This document shows positions 1 through 10,737 of a stretch of DNA of 64,000 bases, one piece after another. The position numbers and the translations under genes were made by a program. How positions within the stretch are numbered: the stretch's first letter is position 1; each line of letters opens with the position of its first letter. The stretch is taken from assembly GCA_014898425.1 (NCBI GenBank), contig RCSZ01000027.1, forward strand, positions 62,001-126,000. Reading direction: 5' to 3'. The notes beneath the pieces are model-generated. The model searched no databases and was not told the origin of the DNA. It saw nothing but the letters and a program-made list of their open reading frames with translations. This DNA comes from Botryotinia globosa (Eukaryota; Ascomycota; Leotiomycetes; Helotiales; Sclerotiniaceae).

Positions 1-132
1 CGAGCCACCATCCCACCGAGCCACCATCCCACCGAGCCACCATCCCACCGAGCCACCATCCCACCGAGCCACCATCCCACCGAGCCACCATCCCACCGAG
101 CCACCATCCCACCGAGCCACCATCCCACCGAG
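1..132. repeat. 16-bp minisatellite, 8 perfect copies
   Basis: Eight perfect head-to-tail copies of CGAGCCACCATCCCAC plus a partial CGAG. The array probably continues left of the window. It runs directly into a short GC-rich stretch with G runs (about 129-172: GAGCGTAGCGAGC, then GGGGG and TTGCCC). No reading frame or function is implied. Perfect identity between units indicates recent expansion or homogenisation. Confidence 0.97.
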
Positions 133-344
133 CGTAGCGAGCTATGGGGGTTTGGGGGCTTGCCCTCATAAATTTCATAAATCGAATGAATAGAAATGAA
201 TACATCAATTGATCGATTGAAAAGGATTGACTGTAGAGATTCAATATTCAAAATCTAATCAATCCAGTCCTTGAAATTCCGGTAAGATGAATGAACAAAA
301 ATATCGAGCGTACTACACCACATTATATCACATATAATATACAT

Positions 345-803
<459 letters not shown>

Positions 804-839
804 TCTAGATTCTCCAAGATATTACTTACTGCCTATTAA

Positions 840-2123
840 AAACAATCATATATGCCCAACTAACTGGCCTCGAAATATCGATGATTTCACATTTCATTCA
901 TACATCACTACATACTGAAGCATCCATCCAGCATTCGCTCCAACTGATAACCATCAAGGAAAAGTCACATAGCAAAACTCTACTTTGTAAACCTCATTTA
1001 CAATTACAATCAAAATTCAACATCAAATCAATACTATAATATCCCTTTGAAAAGGAGCTTGATATCAATAATCTCTTAGTGAATAATCCGTATGATATGA
1101 TTTCGAGAAATTCGAATTCAATTCCAAGGTCAAGTCACTTTCTCCGTTTCTTTTACTTTTCACGACCTGCCTTGGTGTTTGATTTCTTGTGATGATTGTG
1201 AAGGAGGTACCTATCGCCTCTGATTGATAGAAAAAGTCGAACACCAAGGACAGAAATTTCATATCAAAATAATGAATTGATATCACTTTTTTGAATTCGT
1301 AACAATCATTTTTCAATGAATACTAAAACTTTGAGTATGATTTGGATAGTTTTTAAATACAAAACCAGAATGAAATTCGAGTTTGAAAAAGTCGATTTTT
1401 ATTTATTTTGTAATAGTACGGTAGAGGATACTTACTTCATTCTCTTCCAAAGAATATTGGACAATTGGACAATTCGCCTTGAATATGCCGCTCACTTGTT
1501 CTCCCAGAAGAAAATTTACTTGTGCGATGATCTAGCACCTCCCGACGATGGCATCGTAAACAATTATTGGGAAGGGAATAAAAACGCAATTATACCTAGT
1601 ATGTATTACCATATCAATTCAACGCTAGAATATGTTCTATGTATTTTTGTCTTCACTCGTTCTTTGTCAATTGGCGAGGTGATTTGAGGAGCCCATTTGA
1701 GTACGCAACGTCGTTTAATTAGAAGAGCTAATAAAAGTCTTCAAGGGATGTAGACCATTTTCATCGTAATTCCGCCCATGACCAGAAACACCATTCATGG
1801 TGTTGAATCGAATTGTATATCTAATCACACACAAATGCAATACAGTCACATGATTCCAACCCAGGAATCCAAAATGAGAATTTTGTATGGTCACTGACAG
1901 TCTAGATGTTTTTCGGGTCTTTGACTCTGACAGATCAGGAAGACACTCGACCTCTAAGATTGGGTCATTGGATAGATAACTGGATAGCAGGCAGGGAGGG
2001 AAACTCTTTCTCTCAACACTGAGCACAATATTTACGTCACATCATATTATTCAAAGGAAACCCCCAGGTCATTATTCATCATCTATCTATCAGTCTATCA
2101 GTCAGTGACACCATCTATCTATT
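840..2123. other. Intergenic stretch, no supportable gene
   Basis: There are open frames of about 123 codons (plus, 1316-1687) and 103 codons (minus, 1715-2026), but neither shows a recognisable motif, repeat or flanking splice structure, so I do not call them. The stretch contains a 10-bp perfect inverted repeat, CCTTGGTGTT at 1170-1179 and AACACCAAGG at 1240-1249, separated by 60 bp. The last ~100 bp are the 3' flank of the minus-strand gene. Confidence 0.5.
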
Positions 2124-4221
2124 CTACATTGGCCTTTTTCCCAACCGAGTATGAAGTCTTACCCACGCCTCTTTCATCGCCTTTAACTCCTCTATCTTCC
2201 TCAATTTTTCAATCTGTATGTTTCCATTCCCATTCCCAGTCCCCTTCACATCCTCAAGGACGGGAAGATTTGAACTCATAAGATATTCCTTCATTTGATT
2301 TTCGTCCCAGCCTGAATTTGGAGATGCTGATTTTAGTGTTTGGGTAATTGTAGCTGGGATATTTCTGATAGGCAGGTGGAGCGTTTGCTGTTGTTGCTGT
2401 TGTTGTTGAGGATGAGAAGTGAAGGGTTGTAATGAAGATGATGATGGATCTTGATTCAATATTGATGATAATGAGAATCTAGATTGAGATGGCAAGGTTC
2501 GGCGTTGAGGTTTATTTGGAGGAAGAGGTGGAGATTGTAGAAGTAAGTCTGAGGGTATGAATTGCGATTGAGATGGCAAGGTTCGGCGTTGAGGTTTATT
2601 TGGAGGAAGAGGTGGTGATTGTGAAAGTAAGTCTGAGGGTATGAACTGTGATTGTTGTGCAAATTGAAGTCCAAGTGGTGGGCGTCTAGATATACCGTAT
2701 GGTAGTTGAGGTTGGGTAACGAAAGATTGGGGAGCGAGAGGTTGAGAAGGGAGAGGTTGCTGAGTGAGTGGTTGCTGAGTGAGTGGTTGCTGAGTGAGTG
2801 GTTGCTGAGTGAGTGGTTGCTGAGTGAGTGGTTGCTGAGTGAGTGGTTGCTGAGTGAGTGGTTGCTGAGTGAGTGGTTGCTGAGTGAGTGGTTGCGGAGC
2901 GAAAGATTGGGGAGCGAGTGGTTGAGAAAGGGGAGGTTGTGGAGGGGGAGGTTGTTGAGCGAGTGGTTGTGGAACGAAAGATTGGGGAGCGAGTGGTTGT
3001 GGAACGAAAGATTGGGGAGCGAGTGGTTGAGAAAGGGGAGGTTGTGGAGGGGGAGGTTGTTGAGCGAGTGGTTGTGGAACGAAAGATTGGGGAGCGAGTG
3101 GTTGTGGAACGAAAGATTGGGGAGCGAGTGGTTGTGGAGCGAAAGATTGGGGAGCGAGTGGTTGAGAAAGGGGAGGTTGTGGAGGGGGAGGTTGTTGAGC
3201 GAGTGGTTGTGGAACGAAAGATTGGGGAGCGAGTGGTTGTGGAGCGAGTGGTTGCGGCGCGAGTGGTTGCGGCGCGAGTGGTTGCGGCGCGAGTGGTTGC
3301 GGCGCGAGTGGTTGTGGAGCGAGTGGTTGAAATGCTGGAGGCTGGGTTGCTCCTGAAGGTTGAAGTACCCCATAAGATTGTTGTGCTCCTGAAGGTGGTT
3401 GTTGTATCCAAGGATAAGAACCAGGCAACTGATTCATTTGAGCTCCTCCCATCAAATCAAAAGCTCCTGGATATCCATGATGATTGTATGCCGAGTTTGG
3501 AAATATTTCCGGATAACCATGTTGTAGAACTCTTCCGTCCCTCAAGCGAACAACTCCATTCAGATCCTCACCTCCATCCACAAATTCCTTCTTTTTCACA
3601 AACTTTTTATAGACGTCGGCTAACTTTCGATGAATCTTGGTATCCAAAATTGATAGAACATCCAATCCAGATGATGAGACACGATTATTCAGTCCAGAAC
3701 AGCCAATCAATGGGTATACGTTATGTAGAGAAAAGCTACGTAACGTAGACTCAGTGACTTTATTGAGTCTCGAAAATCGTAAGAAATCTGGATCGGTGGT
3801 CATAAATCTTTGTAAGATTGAGACTTGATTTGGTGTCCATTTTGCTGGATATTCGCTTGTAAGATGTGTCAAAGGGATTCCTAAAGGATACTGAGAACTG
3901 TAAGTAAATGAAGATGACAGAGATAGGATTGTTTGCAGAGAATAGAATAGAAAGAAAGAGTAATACTTCTGCCGGTGGTGGTTGAGGGGCTGGTGGGGCT
4001 TGGTTCAATGACGCCTGTGGTTGACTCAATGGCAATTGTGGTTCTGCTAGTGGTTGTTGCTGAGGTTGAAGTCCGGGAGGCTGAGCATAGGGCTGAACAG
4101 GCGGCTGTGGCTGATGAGGATGAAGATAAGATAAAAATGGTTGATAAGAATAAGGTTCACTAGCCGGGCCAGGTGCCCCATAAGGCTGATACTGTTGCGG
4201 GGCTTGAATTTGTGGATTCAT
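2124..4221 (-). CDS. Q/P-rich tandem-repeat protein, two exons, function unknown
   Basis: A minus-strand gene not matched to any family I know. Exon 1 (4221-3967) encodes 85 residues rich in Pro/Gln/Tyr from an ATG. A 76-bp intron (3966-3891, GT...AG) joins it in phase to exon 2 (3890-2124), giving 673 aa. Splicing is needed because the exon 1 frame would otherwise run into an unrelated frame. Other nearby AG acceptors give the wrong phase or a stop. After the junction is a non-repetitive segment (residues ~86-200) with mixed charged and hydrophobic sequence that could fold. Residues ~268-478 are tandem pentapeptides (PLAPQ, PLTQQ, SFVPQ, PPPPQ) encoded by 15-bp DNA units. Two copies of a ~28-residue segment containing SQFIPSDLL and PPNKPQRRTLP follow, then a poly-Gln run and a charged C-terminus. 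It is divergent to the next gene. No signal peptide or membrane span is visible. A nuclear or scaffold role is possible but is only inference from composition. Confidence 0.7.
2715..3340 (-). repeat. 15-bp coding minisatellite inside the Q/P-rich gene
   Basis: About forty 15-bp units, all in frame with the host gene. Nine near-identical units (around 2761-2890) encode PLTQQ. The rest alternate between units encoding PLAPQ, SFVPQ or SFAPQ and units encoding PPPPQ/PPLSQ, in a higher-order block of roughly 100 bp. Because the unit is a multiple of three, copy-number changes leave the frame intact, so length variation between strains is likely. Confidence 0.9.
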
Positions 4222-4540
4222 AACGATCTACCTCATCGATGATACTTTGTACATTTAAATATGTGTGTAGGTAGGTAGGTGGACACGGAATGGAAGAAGT
4301 AAGTCAAGAAATGAAAAGATTGACTGAACGGAGAAGTGAGAGGTGAGGAAGGAGAAGGGAGATGAGAAGAGGAAACAGGTCAAAAGAAAGAAGGTTGTTG
4401 TTTCAAGATCTACCATCACTTCCTCGCGCCTTAGGTACTTACCTACCTATTACCTAGGCATGTGGTTATTGTATGTACTCTCCTTATCGTTTCCTCTACC
4501 ATTCTCAAAATTCCATCTTCCAGTCATTTCACTGATAATC
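4222..4540. promoter_or_regulatory. Divergent promoter region between two Q/P-rich genes
   Basis: This short interval separates the start codons of two head-to-head genes and must carry both promoters if both are expressed. It contains a short (GTAG)n run at about 4268-4282 and a purine-rich stretch at about 4322-4400. No clear TATA box or recognised factor site was found. If the plus-strand gene starts at the upstream in-frame ATG (4343), the interval shrinks to 121 bp. Confidence 0.4.
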
Positions 4541-6715
4541 ATGTCCTTCCTAGGCATAGCCCTCGCAACTCTCCAACAATCCGATAAATTCAGATTCGAC
4601 AGATATGAACTCAAACCTGCCTTCAACGAGTGGATTGCAACATCCAGAGAATGGAAGAGACTTTTGTCCGGTATCTCATCGGAATCCTCACCAGAACCTT
4701 CACTCACGAAAAATTACATCAAGACAAACATTGACCTCGAATCTTTGTATCCAAGACTCCGCCTCCCATCGAATTGGAAATCCATCAAACACAGAGAGGG
4801 TCTTGATATTGAGGAGATAGTTAAAGATAAAGTTTGTGCAAAGTTAGCTAGGGAATGGCAAGAGCATATCGATACTAAAAATGGGGGTAAGAATGAGAAG
4901 GAGAAGGAGAAGGAAAGACATGTTGCAAGGGATCCGAGGACGAGAGCTGAGATGTTAAAGCATGAAGGGGAATTGGTAAGTTTGAATGGTGGAGCATCCA
5001 CTATTGCATCTAGTACTATCGAACATTCATCTTTCGGGCATCCATCTGTTCAACATTTGTCGTCATCTGGATCGACAAACAAACAGGTAACTCAAAATCA
5101 ACCGCTTCAACGTCCAGTGGCATCAAGTCAACCGGCACAAATTTCAGCGGTGTTTGATTCATCAGCGGGGATTCAACCGGTACAGAGTCAACCGGCACAG
5201 AGTCCGCCGGCACAAAATCAAGCAGTTCAAAGCCCAGCGGCATGGACTCCAGCTTCAGCGGTACCAACTCAACCAGCACGGAATCAAACGGCACAGCATG
5301 CGGCAATATGGGCTCCGCTAGCACAAAGTCAACCGGTGGCACAAAACCAAACAATTCAAACCCCGGCAGTACTTGGCTCATCGGCGGAGAGTCAATCGGT
5401 ACCGAATCAAGCAGCTCAAAGCCCAGCGGCATGGACTCCAGCTTCAGCGGCACCAACTCAATATGTACAGAATCAACCGGCACTGCTTCAGCATAGTCAA
5501 ACTTTACCGATCCGCTCTATGCAACCTTACACTAAAAAATTTACTCAACCTCAAACCCAAATTCAGGTGCGAACTCTCCCGACTCCAATACCTCTTTTAA
5601 CTCAGCCGGCACACTTTCAATCAAGCCAAGCCCAACAGAAACCTTTCACACAACCTCAAGTTGCCCTTCAACATAATCCGCCTCCGCAAACTTACGGTCG
5701 AACTACCACTCCACAAGGTCTGCTGCCTCAAGCTCCCATCCCCTTTCAGTACCAATCAAATGAGGGTCAGGCGACACAGGTTCAGAATCCTCAAATACTA
5801 CCATCCCAGTCTCTAATTGCATCTCCACAGTATCAAACTCATTATACAGCCCAACCCATTCAGAGTCGACCTGTTCAAGCCCAGCCTGTTCAGCCTCAAC
5901 CAATTCAACTTCATGCACCCTTCGACCATCAAGATCCACCGGTCGTTCAAGCTGAACCCGTCGAGCCTCAGCCCAGCCGAGTTTCCGTTCAATCTCAACT
6001 GGCACATACTCAAAATCCACAAATATCACTATCTCATCACCAAATTGCATCTTCGCAATATCAAACTCATGATACAGCTCGACCTGTTCAACCCCAGCCC
6101 ACCCAGTCTCAACCAATTCAACTTCATGCACCCTTCGACCGTCAAGATCCATCAGTCGTCCTAGCTCAATTCACCAACCACCAACATCCACAGATTCCAT
6201 TTCATTCTCAAACCTTGCAGCCGCAAATGCGAGCTCAATCGGTCCACCCTCACGCTACATCTCAACATGAACTTCCCTTCTCTCAAGCCCCAACCCCAAG
6301 GTCTGAATCACCGAAGCCATCAACTATTGCATTTGATTCAAGAATAGTCCCAACTCCATTCTTCAATTCTAATGTCAATGTGAATCATCTTCTTCACCCA
6401 CGTAAGTCCCTCTTTCTCTATCGAGATAACCATGCGAATTCTGATTCATTCGTTTCTTTACACTTTTCACCCTCTCCATCCATTCACAGTCTTCCAATCG
6501 AGAAAACGTACATTCTAATTCATATCCTCGTAATTCTAGATCTTCAAAATCCCTCCACCTCAGTCCCAAACCATCTACAAAACGCAAATCCACAGCCAGT
6601 ACAACCGACTTTTACACTTAGCTCAACCGAAGCGGCAAAACTAACACCCGATACCATTCAAGCGATAATCGATGCTTTCGACAGGGATATAGAGGCAGTA
6701 AATAGGTTGAATTAG
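4541..6715 (+). CDS. Q/P-rich repeat protein, divergent partner, function unknown
   Basis: A plus-strand open frame not assigned to a known family. The frame is open from an ATG at 4343, but the first 66 codons are a basic run plus hydrophobic sequence unlike the rest, so I prefer the in-frame ATG at 4541. A probable intron at 6402-6539 has donor GTAAGT, acceptor TTCTAG and length 138 bp (a multiple of three with no stop). Its translation (Ser/Phe/Ile-rich) differs from the flanks. Splicing gives about 678 aa. Residues ~1-130 are non-repetitive and charged, then a Lys/Glu run near residues 110-130. Residues ~180-570 are irregular Q-P-A/V-Q repeats, including a ~60-bp internal duplication (near 5225 and 5410) and another (near 5896 and 6107). 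The C-terminus (~50 residues, with LTPDTIQAIIDAF) looks like a small helical segment. Coding-level support is length and consistent composition; expression is untested. Confidence 0.65.
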   Translation: MSFLGIALATLQQSDKFRFDRYELKPAFNEWIATSREWKRLLSGISSESSPEPSLTKNYIKTNIDLESLYPRLRLPSNWKSIKHREGLDIEEIVKDKVCAKLAREWQEHIDTKNGGKNEKEKEKERHVARDPRTRAEMLKHEGELVSLNGGASTIASSTIEHSSFGHPSVQHLSSSGSTNKQVTQNQPLQRPVASSQPAQISAVFDSSAGIQPVQSQPAQSPPAQNQAVQSPAAWTPASAVPTQPARNQTAQHAAIWAPLAQSQPVAQNQTIQTPAVLGSSAESQSVPNQAAQSPAAWTPASAAPTQYVQNQPALLQHSQTLPIRSMQPYTKKFTQPQTQIQVRTLPTPIPLLTQPAHFQSSQAQQKPFTQPQVALQHNPPPQTYGRTTTPQGLLPQAPIPFQYQSNEGQATQVQNPQILPSQSLIASPQYQTHYTAQPIQSRPVQAQPVQPQPIQLHAPFDHQDPPVVQAEPVEPQPSRVSVQSQLAHTQNPQISLSHHQIASSQYQTHDTARPVQPQPTQSQPIQLHAPFDRQDPSVVLAQFTNHQHPQIPFHSQTLQPQMRAQSVHPHATSQHELPFSQAPTPRSESPKPSTIAFDSRIVPTPFFNSNVNVNHLLHPRKSLFLYRDNHANSDSFVSLHFSPSPSIHSLPIEKTYILIHILVILDLQNPSTSVPNHLQNANPQPVQPTFTLSSTEAAKLTPDTIQAIIDAFDRDIEAVNRLN

Positions 6716-7639
6716 GAAGAGAATATGATGCAAAGGTGGAAGGTGACTCAATCGGATTTGTGGTTTTGATTTGGGGTACCAACAAATTTTCAAATCTACA
6801 ACTTTTTTCCCATGTTGTCAGCATGACGTCCGGTTTAGTGTTCTGAATATCGGGTGGAGAGTTCTTGCACTTTGTCCCTTCATATCATTGTAAGTAGAAA
6901 AAATAGTAAAAGTAGGGAACATCAGATAGAATTCGCAGTCTCATATTTCTTCAGAGTCCATCATTTCACAATTCTTGGGATTTCATTACCCAACCAGCGA
7001 GTCTTTCCATTCTATTTTTCCTTCCAAAGACCTTGTCCATTTTTGACCGCTTTCTGCTGCAAATTCTCTCTCGCGCTGTTCCCGTTCCTCTCCATCCACA
7101 TCTTCACAGCTTGGCCCTGATATTTGGATTGATGGCCTAGCGTCGTAGGATATGTACCATATGCTACTTACAGGGGCAAGAAGAATAAACTCCCAGGCCA
7201 AAATAGGTGACTTTAATTATTTTATTTCGAGCTTATTTTGGCGGTGTGAGGAAGTACCTGGTAAGCCCAGAAACTGAAGCAAGCACAGACAAGAAAGAGA
7301 AAGAAATCAACTGAGACTAAAACATCACGTGCGAGGGGGTTCTTTTAGTATACATGATGTCCATCATTAGTTTGATATGGGTATTTCTGTTTATTCTTCT
7401 TATATCCATCGCCATTTCCATCATCAATTTCATTTTCATGTTCTTATCGATTAATATTTCAGTTCACTCTACTCCAGTACACAATACAGCGCCATACCAT
7501 ACTACTCTGCTACAAGACACTGTCAAAATCATCCCTATTGTCATTTCAGTCCAGTCTAGTCCACCCGGAACCTCACCTGGCCTCACATACAAATCCTTGT
7601 CTTGTCCCACAATTTCTTTTGGCCCTGCGAGAAGTGGGA
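6716..7639. other. Intergenic, no gene seen
   Basis: This is the downstream flank of the plus-strand Q/P-rich gene. Scattered open frames under 150 codons on both strands lack motifs and overlap each other. No repeat or RNA gene was recognised. Confidence 0.5.
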
Positions 7640-8420
7640 GAGCAAAATGGAACAGGACTGGATTGCCCACGGACTACCGCTACCTGACCTCAGCCACTTG
7701 GCTACTCCTTCACTTACCCTCCCTCGTTTCAACCATCTCTCGCATTCGTTCAAGAATCTCTTCCAGATTTGTGAAAGAAAAGGAATAGATTGCCACATGA
7801 ACTATCCGGCAGTCGGTCTCGATTTCTCGATTTCTCGGTTACTTTCTTACTTGCTCTCATTCTTATCCAGTCTTCTCCCATTCAAAAACCTCTTCTGGTT
7901 CTACGAGATGGAAGAGAAAGATGAAAGAGTAACTCTTTTGATGATCTTAGGGCTTTGATGGAAATTGACGAACTACTCACGGGCTACCTGGTACCTAGCC
8001 TCAGTTACTTGGTCATATAGTCACTTGTCTTTCCCTCTTATCTACCTTTCTCTCGTTCAGCAATCTCCTTCGGATTTTGGATGGAAAGAGAAGAAGTACT
8101 TGGAGACTGTCCGGCAGTCTTAAAGGTAGCTGGCCTTAATTACTCGGCTACTCGGTCTCTTTCCCTCTCTTCTTCTCCAGCCTTCTCTCGTTCGGTTACC
8201 TCTTTTGGTTCCGCGAGATGGAAGGGGAGGAGGTACATTTGAGGAGCGAACTACCTGGTCTCAGTCGCTCGGAAACTCATTCACTTGTCTTTTCCTCGAT
8301 TCCAACAATCTTTTCAGTTTCTATGTAGGGAAGATACGAAGATGCTCAAGGAACGACATTCATAATCTCAACGATTCAGACAGCTAGACTCCGCAGTCTT
8401 GGTCACGCGGAGCTTCGTTC
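7640..8420. repeat. Degenerate tandem array of ~130-160 bp units
   Basis: Five to six diverged units can be lined up by eye, beginning near 7655, 7800, 7965, 8108, 8235 and 8388. Each has the same order of short blocks: an opening like ACTACC or CCGGCAGTC, then CTCAG...ACTTGG, then CTTTCCCTC, then TCTCGTTC, then CTTTTGGTT, then CGAGATGGAAG followed by GAAG. Similarity between units is low enough that the array must be old. Open frames here are short and do not keep one frame across units, so it does not look like a coding repeat. Confidence 0.6.
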
Positions 8421-9464
8421 ACTCGATCGATTACTCGACCTCTCGTCTTGTCCTCTCGTCCTATCCACCCCACATTGATTTTCGATGAGGGAAATGAAGA
8501 ATCTTTGAATCTTATTTTTGAATTCATAGTTTTCACCCATCTGAAACGGTTCCCGCAACTTGTTTACTGTTCTTCTGGTTTCATTTCAGCCCAATCTGGT
8601 TTGCTATCTTTTCGTCCGGAAGCTCAGCTGATACCTTCATTTTCATATACATATCTACATTTTTCTCCCACTTTTCACCTACTCATCACCTGGTCAAATA
8701 CGTGTGTAACTGCTATCTACAAGCGCAATATACTCACTTGCACGTTCTCTCTTCAATTCAACTCAGTATTCTTTCGAATCAAAAACATCGCGAGTTACGC
8801 CACTTTCAAACTTTGTCGTTTGTCTGAAAAGGGAGTAGAATTGGATGTTGGCTATCTGTTTATCTTTCCAACCGTGATTTTTCGATAGTTGGTGGTGATG
8901 GGAGAAAGGGAAGAGAGAAGATGGGAAAAACCACAATTTCTCAAATTTTGGTCTCCATATCTGTCCCGTTGTTACCATTTCCAACTCTTGAACATTAATA
9001 CATATGTATGTATATGTCTTCATCTATGAATCCATGCATTTCATCCATCAAATCAATTCGGATAGAAGCGGGCTGGCCACCCCTTTTATATGAAATGATA
9101 TGATATAATGTAATGTGATGGATTCAATGAATGCATTTCCATATCTTTTGTTACACTTCATCATCTGAGCATCTTGTCTCGTCTTGTCTTCCACGATAAG
9201 ATCGAGTTGTGGGGTTACAAAGAGAGTACTTGGATATTCATACAGTATACTACAGTGGAGTATGGTGCGTTGAATCGTGTTTGGTGCTCCAAGATTTTAA
9301 CTTTTCAGTATGCTTGGAAAGAGTTGGCAGAGGGTTCCGATTTATTTTTTCTTCTTTTCTCCATTGTGTTCGCTTCTAGTTTGAGTTTTGAATTTGATGT
9401 TGGGTCAGCTTAGTTTTCACTTCACTTGCGATGCTTTACTTGCTCCAAACCTCACAATACTCTC
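8421..9464. other. Intergenic, no supportable gene
   Basis: The longest open frame (8448-8888 plus, 146 codons) has no recognisable motif and shows no splice context or repeat. A stretch rich in ATGATATGATATAATGTAATG-like steps lies near 9085-9125. I see nothing I can name. Confidence 0.45.
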
Positions 9465-9636
9465 TTCCTCCTCTCTTCTTCCTCTCTTCCTTCTCTCTTC
9501 CTCCTCTCTTCTTCCTCTCTTCCTCCTCTCTTCCTCCTCTCTTCCTTCTCTCTTCCTTCTCTCTTCCTCCTCTCTTCTTCCTCTCTTCCTCCTCTCTTCC
9601 TCCTCTCTTCCTTCTCTCTTCCTTCTCTCTTCCTCC
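9465..9636. repeat. Pure polypyrimidine (CTCTTCCT)-type minisatellite
   Basis: About 170 bp of CTCTTCCTC, CTCTTCTTC and CTCTTCCTT 8-9 bp units with no purine on the top strand. All frames are open in both directions, giving several Ser/Leu or Arg/Glu pseudo-proteins that should be ignored. Long homopurine/homopyrimidine mirror tracts can form triplex (H-) DNA; that is a general property and was not tested here. Confidence 0.95.
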
Positions 9637-9669
9637 CCCACTTCATACACAAATGATCAGATACAAACG

Positions 9670-9716
9670 CAGGTTTCTGAGGGCCTGATCAACCCGTTGA
9701 TGAGTAAATTCCTGCT
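9670..9716 (+). repeat. 47-bp duplicated element, copy 1
   Basis: This element shares 44 of 47 bases with 10691-10737. It contains the near-palindrome ATCAACCCGTTGAT (6-bp arms, CC centre) at 9688-9701. Read in the frame beginning at 9670 it gives QVSEGLINPLMSKFLL. The surrounding DNA is not alike beyond a few bases, so the similarity is confined to this block. Confidence 0.85.
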
Positions 9717-9719
9717 CTG

Positions 9720-10382
9720 TTCGTTTGCTTTCTGTGGGTGCAAGCTTCGCTATAAATTTTGAGAGTGAGAAGACGAGAAAAATTGAGAAAATGCATGAGA
9801 ATGAGGGGTTTGCGAAAGTTAGAGAACTTCATTTCTCGATCATTCGAGAGTCTACTCGGAAGATATAGAATACACTCGAGAATCAAACTCGATTTCACAC
9901 TCCCCAATCTCGACCTCGGACCTCAAAATCTCAAACCTCGAATCTCCTTACTGCATACTCCAATCCAATACATTGCCTATTTTTTATTTTCTCTGTCTTC
10001 AATCTCCCTGCTTCCGAATCTTTCAAGTCGAAAATCACATCGAAAATCGACCTCTTTACTTTACATCATATTTATCGCTCCGATAGCCATCCATTATTCA
10101 TCATTCATCATCCGCCGTCCGCCATCTACCATCCACTACATTCCCGAACTCCAACCAATCGACCTCTATCCCCAATCACCAAATCTCTATCTTCAATTAA
10201 CCATCAATCTCCGGCAAACCTTTATCTTCAATCAACCGTCAAACTTCCATTTCAAATTTTTCGGGATTAGAATAAATACGAACACATTCCCACTACATTC
10301 TCTCTCCAACCTCAAATCACAAATCATTTTCAAATTATTTCACGAACAAAACAAGCTGGGCGGTTGAAAGGGGGCATCTGAG
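9720..10382. other. Intergenic, open frame judged spurious
   Basis: An open frame spans 9759-10367 plus (202 codons), but its composition follows short pyrimidine-rich repeats such as TCGAATCTC and CCATCCA, with no recognisable domain. It may simply be a stop-poor stretch. I would not annotate it without transcript support. Confidence 0.4.
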
Positions 10383-10550
10383 TTTGGGGAGTCTAGATTT
10401 GGGGAGTCTAGATTTGGGGAGTCTAGATTTGGGGAGTCTAGATTTGGGGAGTCTAGATTTGGGAGGTCTAGATTTGGGGAGTCTAGATTTGGGAGGTCTA
10501 GATTTAGGGAAGTCTAGATTTGGGAGGTCTAGATTCAGGGAAGTCTGAAT
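10383..10550. repeat. 15-bp minisatellite TTTGGGGAGTCTAGA
   Basis: About eleven copies of TTTGGGGAGTCTAGA with regular variants (GGGAGG for GGGGAG, and a 16-bp GGGAAG form toward the right end). Variant units cluster at the 3' side, a pattern typical of an array growing from one side. Confidence 0.95.
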
Positions 10551-10690
10551 GTTGGAAGTTTGGGTGTGAGGCGGGGATTATGTATCTACTTATTGTACTT
10601 ATATTGGAAATGGATATTCGTGGAGGTATGAGAAAGAAAGGATGGGACAAGAGAAGAAGAATAAGGGGAACGAGGAAAGTCAAACGTAGT

Positions 10691-10737
10691 CAGGTTTCGG
10701 AGGGCTTGATCAACCCGTTGATGAATAAATTCCTGCT
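10691..10737 (+). repeat. 47-bp duplicated element, copy 2
   Basis: Partner of 9670-9716. The near-palindrome ATCAACCCGTTGAT is fully conserved (10709-10722). Of the three differences, two are silent and one changes Ser to Asn in the shared reading (QVSEGLINPLMNKFLL). This could be a conserved peptide-coding exon fragment or a conserved DNA-binding site, and the sequence does not decide. Confidence 0.85.

Noticed and set aside
2456..3748. Overlapping open frames on both strands across the Q/P-rich gene
   Set aside because: Shadows of the 15-bp repeat, which is free of stops in several frames. Only the minus-strand Q/P frame continues into non-repetitive sequence and a good splice junction.
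9759..10367. 202-codon plus-strand frame
   Set aside because: Composition tracks pyrimidine-rich short repeats; no domain, no splice signals, no conserved block.
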